From Archangium violaceum (lineage in GTDB: Bacteria; Myxococcota; Myxococcia; Myxococcales; Myxococcaceae), in contig NZ_CP069396.1 of NCBI RefSeq assembly GCF_016887565.1, positions 2,135,001-2,199,000 of the forward strand: a DNA stretch of 64,000 bases, given 5' to 3'. Below the pieces are notes generated by a model. It did not search any database. It saw only the letters and a program-made list of their open reading frames with translations, and was not told the DNA's origin. Both the position numbers and the translations under genes were made by a program. Shown here piece by piece: positions 60,801 through 64,000 of this stretch; position 1 is the stretch's first letter, and each line of letters starts with the position of its first letter.

Positions 60801-62486
60801 GACGCTCGATATTCCCGCTTCATGGGCGTCCGGGAATTGGGGGCCGTGGCGGACCGCGATGAAAACGTGCGCAACACCCTCCTGGCCCGGCTCGGCGACG
60901 AGAGCCCGGGCATGAGGAAGGCGGCCGCCAGCGCACTGCTGGCCGTGGCGGACCGGGATGCGAAGGTTCGCGCCCTGATCGTCCGGCTCGGCGGCGAGCG
61001 CTTCGACATGAAGCAGATGGCCGCCGAGGCGTTGGGCTCCGTCGTGAACCCCGAGGATGAGGTGTGCCATGCCCTCCTCGGGCTGCTCGACAACCCTCAC
61101 ATGGAGCTTTACTTCCCCGACACCCTGAGACACGCGGCGGACAGCCATGAAGAGACGCGTCACATGCTCCTCGCCCGGCTCGGTGATCCAAACAGGATGG
61201 TGCGGGAGAAGGCCGTCAGCGCGCTGAGCACCGCCATGGTCCGCCATGACGAAGTGCGCCGCGCCTTCCTGGGCCTGCTCGACGATCCAGAGCGTCATGT
61301 TCGGGATTCGGTGGTCGGGCGGCTGCTTGCCCTCGTGAGCAGCCACGAGGACGTGCGTCGCACCTTCCTGGCCCGGCTCCGCGATGGGAATTCCGAGCAG
61401 CGAGCCGGCATGGTCCGGGTACTGGGGGCTCTCGCGGGCCATGATGAGGAGGTGCGTGACGTCCTCCTCGCCAGGCTCGATGATGGGGAGCCCTCCGTGC
61501 GGCGAACCGCCGCCCAGGTGCTGGCAGCCCTCGTGCACCGGGATGAAGGGGTGCGCCGTGCCCTCCTCTCCCGGTTCCGTGAAAAGGACTTTCACGGAAT
61601 GGGACTGGACTTCATCTCCTCCCTGGGCGCCGTCGCGGACCGCGAGCCGGAGGTGCGCAATGCCTTCCTGGCCATGCTCGGCGATGGGGACGTCAAGCTG
61701 CGCAGGACGGTCGCCGAAGCCCTGGGCGCCTCGGCGAGCAGTCACCCCGAGGTGCGCCGCGCCCTCCTCGCGAGGCTGGACGATGAAACGTGGACCCTGC
61801 GCGCCACGGTCATGAAGGCGCTCCTCGCGCATTCACCCGATGCGCTCGATACGGAGCGCTGGCTCCTGCCATGGTTGGGAGCCGTCACTCTTTCGATTGG
61901 CGACAAGAATTACGACTACCACGACAGTGAGCTCGTCAAGGAGGTTCGTCGCGCCGTCGCGCGGCGCGTGGCGACGCTCGCCCTCCAGGATGAACACCTG
62001 GTGGAACGTCTGGTAGAGATGTCTCGACACCCCGAGTGGCGCATCCGCGAGGGCGCGGCGATGGCCCTGCTGGCCATGCCCGGGGGACCGCCACCGCGTG
62101 CCAGGGCCAGCTTGCGCGGACTGCTGAAGGACTTCCGGGATGAGGGCAACTGGTCCGAACGTCTGATCGTGATCGAGGCCCTGTTGAACGTGCGGGATCG
62201 GAAGACGAGCCAGATGGCCATCGACCGTGCGATGAACGCGCTCGAGCATGGCACCCAACCCTGGTACGACGGCGCCTCCACGGGGCCGGTGCGCGCGGAG
62301 GCCGCGCGGATCCTCGGGCGGCTGGAACCCATCTATCGGGATGAGCGGGTGCTTCAGCGACTGCTGCGGCTGCTGCGGGAGGACGATCAGGAAGGAACGC
62401 GTGAGGCGGCCTACCACGCCGTGATGCGGCTCATCGCGGCGCCCGTCGAGTCCACCCAGGCGCCGCCACCCCCCGCTCTCGGCTAG
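57825..62486 (+). CDS. giant NACHT-HEAT repeat protein (NLR-like), 1553 aa
   Basis: An N-terminal segment with LSFQGL and LPLEQVYVDLKI precedes a NACHT ATPase: Walker A GDPGSGKTT at 125-133, Walker B RALVLLDGLDEVLDL near 202-216, sensor FVLTSRFIGYREV, and the winged-helix LTFQEYFVGLALA. From about residue 520 to the end run 20 or more HEAT-like repeats of about 32 residues with the wording VRDAFLARLGDDE and ALGAVAxRDEKVR. Bacterial NACHT proteins with repeat sensors include antiphage NLR-like proteins, but no effector domain (nuclease, TIR, pore) is seen here. The stop overlaps the convergent amidohydrolase stop in CTAG. Confidence 0.93.
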   Translation: MNAPALGELEARYLDSVRASFERLSFQGLSQTGSTMSLPLEQVYVDLKIVAEVPDTADDLSAAERRLLHEAEQRGSLEAEQERELDGLRHQRWMRAAGDEEPHLRRLSLEVLGTQAEQPALILLGDPGSGKTTLLHVLALRALRPGPQQRLPIFVPLAAYDDYLRHTHEPLPLERFLSLYHARWRGLPGLEPLFQRALEEGRALVLLDGLDEVLDLETRRFVARQVRDLLLAWAGRGNRFVLTSRFIGYREVRLPDEVPHFMVLDFGPEERERFAHQWCEAYEVWAAGGQRSDEVLHEARRQEQLLLADMNGNPSVARLASNPLLLTLLALLRRQAGSLPVRRIELYERYVRTLLDHWEHSRSEGARRLALERLEPEGLQHHLMELALWLQRHRPSGTARRADLRRALAEQALRRKGQEPQHATAAQWEESERRADRVLQEVKDIAGLLGERGQDAYGFLHLTFQEYFVGLALAREPAEGRWELLRPHLHDPRWREPLLMCAAQLGSIEQREEELTDLVRRILEARSEHEDVLHRDVFLAAAAGAEDVTRCERVLGGLVARLEALRGGRIPAIRQQALARMAHLVRQGYGPAEERFILWLRERAHLEETLAALEGNLNESASAGLREVLLARLHDGDEPGYSRVRLAITGLLGALVGSDARVREALPARAGDEPPRIVYDLEKARDALLARFNEEYSSLRWVMDGVLKEIVGEDQALREALLVRFMEDTTLQRAVVSSVAAVAKYDGEVVHCPFWKQPGDEEHERRSDAARPLLDVERDGRECYGFPELQEHHSLEIINPIVQALGTLVGRDEKLRHALLSALGDEELQVRELAVGVLRGWVGRDERVRDAFLARLGHDEFKEHLEVIIHTLGAVASRDEKVHHVLRAQLGGEDARRRREIAQVLGPWAGHDEEVRGTLLAWLDDEDEEVRKSAADALSAWVGGDEEVRDAFLARLDREPSKWSAARNSMFEGLAPLVGSDEKVRYAFLASWDARYSRFMGVRELGAVADRDENVRNTLLARLGDESPGMRKAAASALLAVADRDAKVRALIVRLGGERFDMKQMAAEALGSVVNPEDEVCHALLGLLDNPHMELYFPDTLRHAADSHEETRHMLLARLGDPNRMVREKAVSALSTAMVRHDEVRRAFLGLLDDPERHVRDSVVGRLLALVSSHEDVRRTFLARLRDGNSEQRAGMVRVLGALAGHDEEVRDVLLARLDDGEPSVRRTAAQVLAALVHRDEGVRRALLSRFREKDFHGMGLDFISSLGAVADREPEVRNAFLAMLGDGDVKLRRTVAEALGASASSHPEVRRALLARLDDETWTLRATVMKALLAHSPDALDTERWLLPWLGAVTLSIGDKNYDYHDSELVKEVRRAVARRVATLALQDEHLVERLVEMSRHPEWRIREGAAMALLAMPGGPPPRARASLRGLLKDFRDEGNWSERLIVIEALLNVRDRKTSQMAIDRAMNALEHGTQPWYDGASTGPVRAEAARILGRLEPIYRDERVLQRLLRLLREDDQEGTREAAYHAVMRLIAAPVESTQAPPPPALG

Positions 62487-64000
62487 CGGCTGGTCGAGCC
62501 AGGCGCGTAGCCGCCGAAGAGCGCCACGGGTGACCAGGTGGGCTCGACGGGCGTGGGGGCGGGCGCGAGCGAGGCGAAGTCGCCAGCCGCGAACACCACC
62601 TGCCCCCCCACCACCGTGAGCACGGACTCGAGCGATTTGATCTTCTCTTCTGGAACGGACAGGTAATCGGCGGAGAGGACCGCCAGGTCCGCGTACCTGC
62701 CCGGCTCGAGCGTGCCTTTCTGCTTCTCCTCGCCGGAGAACCACGCGCTTCCCACGGTCGCGAGCCGGAGCGCCGTCACCCTGTCCAGCCGCATCTCGGG
62801 CTGGTTCAGCTCCGTGCCACCGAGCGTCCTGCCGGACACGAGCCAATAGAGTGACAGCCAGAGGTTGTGGCTGGACACGCGGGTGGCATCCGTCCCGAGC
62901 CCCACGGGTATCCCCAGCTCCAACATCCGCTTCACGGGCGGCGCGTGCGCGGCCAACTCCTTTCCATACCGGTTGATGAAGTGCTCGCCCTGGAAGGCCA
63001 TCCGGTCCTGCACCGCGATGCCTCCACCCAGCCTGGCCACGCGCTCGAGGTTGCGCTCGGAGATGGTCTCCGCGTGGTCGATGATGAAGCGCAGACCCTC
63101 CATCCCCCGGGTCGTCTTCACCCGCTCGATGACATCGAGGATGCGGGAGATGGACTCGTCATAGGTGGCGTGGATGCGGAAGGGCCAGCCCTTCTCCGCG
63201 AAGAGGGTCAGGATCTCCTCCAGCTTCGGCTCCATTCCCTCGTGAAGCTCCGGCCTCGGCTCGAGGAAGTTCTCGAAGTCGGCCGCCTCCCAGAGCACGT
63301 TCTCGCCGGCCCCTCCCACCTGGTAGCCATTGGGGCGCAGCAGGTCACCGTTCTTCCCCGGCCGGGTCATCGTCGTCCACTGCTTGTAGTCCTCCAGCTC
63401 CTGGCCCCGCTTCTGCGCGAAGAGGTAGTAGGCGATCCGGAGCGTCAGCTCGCCGCGCCGGGCCAGCTCCGTGCCGACCGCGTAGTCGCCCGGGAAGTTC
63501 TGCCCGCCGCCTCCCGCGTCGATGGTGCTCGTCACGCCCAGGCGGTTCAGCTCGCGCATGAACTGCCGTGTCGAGTTCACCTGCTCCTCGGGTGAGAGCT
63601 TCGGCAGGCGCCCCAGGGTCGAGTAGAGAATCAGCGCATCCGGCTTCGCGACCAGCAGGCCCGTTGGCTCTCCCCGCGCGTCTCGTTCGATGATCCCGCC
63701 GGACGGGTTCGGCGTGTCCTTCGTGATTCCGAGCACCCGGAGGGCCTCCTTGTTCAAGAGCGCCTTCCCGTACAGGTACAGCACGAACACCGGCGTCTTC
63801 GGCGCGGCCGCGTTCAGCTCGGCGATCGTCGGCATGCGGCGCTCGGCGAACTGGAACTCCGACCAACCGCCCACCACCCGGACCCATTGCCCCTCGGGCG
63901 TCCGCTCCGCCTGACGACGGACCCGCTCCAGGGCCTCGGCGAGGCTCGGGACGCCGTCCCACCGCAGCTCCAGGTTGTAGTTGAGGCCACCGCGGATGAC
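62483..64000 (-). CDS. YtcJ-like amidohydrolase, C-terminal part (partial, 505 residues)
   Basis: The gene runs off the right edge, so its start and signal region are not visible. The visible part matches Amidohydro_3 enzymes: GVTSTIDAGGGG, IHATYDESISRILDVIE (metal His), FIIDHAETISERNLER (metal His), VGLGTDATRVSSHN (metal Asp) and the closing KGTLEPGRYADLAVLSADYL. YtcJ-type members are membrane or secreted hydrolases with unknown substrates. It converges with the NACHT gene by a 4-bp overlap. Confidence 0.95.
   Translation of the reverse strand, partial: VIRGGLNYNLELRWDGVPSLAEALERVRRQAERTPEGQWVRVVGGWSEFQFAERRMPTIAELNAAAPKTPVFVLYLYGKALLNKEALRVLGITKDTPNPSGGIIERDARGEPTGLLVAKPDALILYSTLGRLPKLSPEEQVNSTRQFMRELNRLGVTSTIDAGGGGQNFPGDYAVGTELARRGELTLRIAYYLFAQKRGQELEDYKQWTTMTRPGKNGDLLRPNGYQVGGAGENVLWEAADFENFLEPRPELHEGMEPKLEEILTLFAEKGWPFRIHATYDESISRILDVIERVKTTRGMEGLRFIIDHAETISERNLERVARLGGGIAVQDRMAFQGEHFINRYGKELAAHAPPVKRMLELGIPVGLGTDATRVSSHNLWLSLYWLVSGRTLGGTELNQPEMRLDRVTALRLATVGSAWFSGEEKQKGTLEPGRYADLAVLSADYLSVPEEKIKSLESVLTVVGGQVVFAAGDFASLAPAPTPVEPTWSPVALFGGYAPGSTSR

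Overview
The window looks like chromosome of a myxobacterium in the Cystobacterineae (Archangium/Cystobacter/Hyalangium type). The signs are very high GC with strong G/C third-position bias, several Hanks-type kinases, two kinase/AAA-ATPase signalling giants, a DUF2381 (TIGR02268) protein from a Myxococcus-centred family, and many secreted lipoproteins. No complete tRNA, rRNA or CRISPR array was found.

Layout. 1-8.2 kb: a truncated kinase/ATPase gene at the left edge, two small genes ending in a strong terminator, and a row of minus-strand lipoprotein/secreted genes. Two of these lipoproteins share a duplicated leader. 8.4-14.4 kb: a segment between two fragments of the 3' half of a tRNA-Pro(CGG) gene (att-like sites A and B). 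It holds a GNAT enzyme, an IS66 remnant, and a multidomain peptidoglycan hydrolase next to a lipoprotein. 14.4-41.6 kb: a probable integrative element between tRNA-Pro fragments B and C, with a 20-bp arm-like motif repeated just inside both ends. Its left part carries a tyrosine integrase, an AlpA-type HTH protein and a family-B DNA polymerase gene interrupted by one in-frame TGA. Its middle holds a DUF932 gene split by a complete IS66-family element with an exact 8-bp target duplication, and a 640-aa GHKL ATPase. Its right part holds Ser/Thr kinases, a two-gene cassette of unknown role, a pseudokinase with two XRE regulators, and a three-gene operon with a trypsin-like protease. Fragments of a second integrase and of an IS91-type transposase show repeated insertion at this locus.

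41.7-64 kb looks like ordinary chromosome: a trifunctional kinase/AAA/histidine-kinase protein, a DGT-repeat lipoprotein, a PhoX-type phosphatase, an SDR enzyme, a Cys-rich lipoprotein, a YceI-pirin pair with a palindromic operator candidate, a linalool dehydratase/isomerase-like enzyme coupled to an SCO1-like protein, a giant NACHT-HEAT protein, and a partial amidohydrolase.

The best candidate for something undescribed is the integrative element built on integrase + AlpA + HTH-tailed PolB. Within it, the GHKL ATPase and the 34.0-35.8 kb gene pair are uncharacterised cargo.
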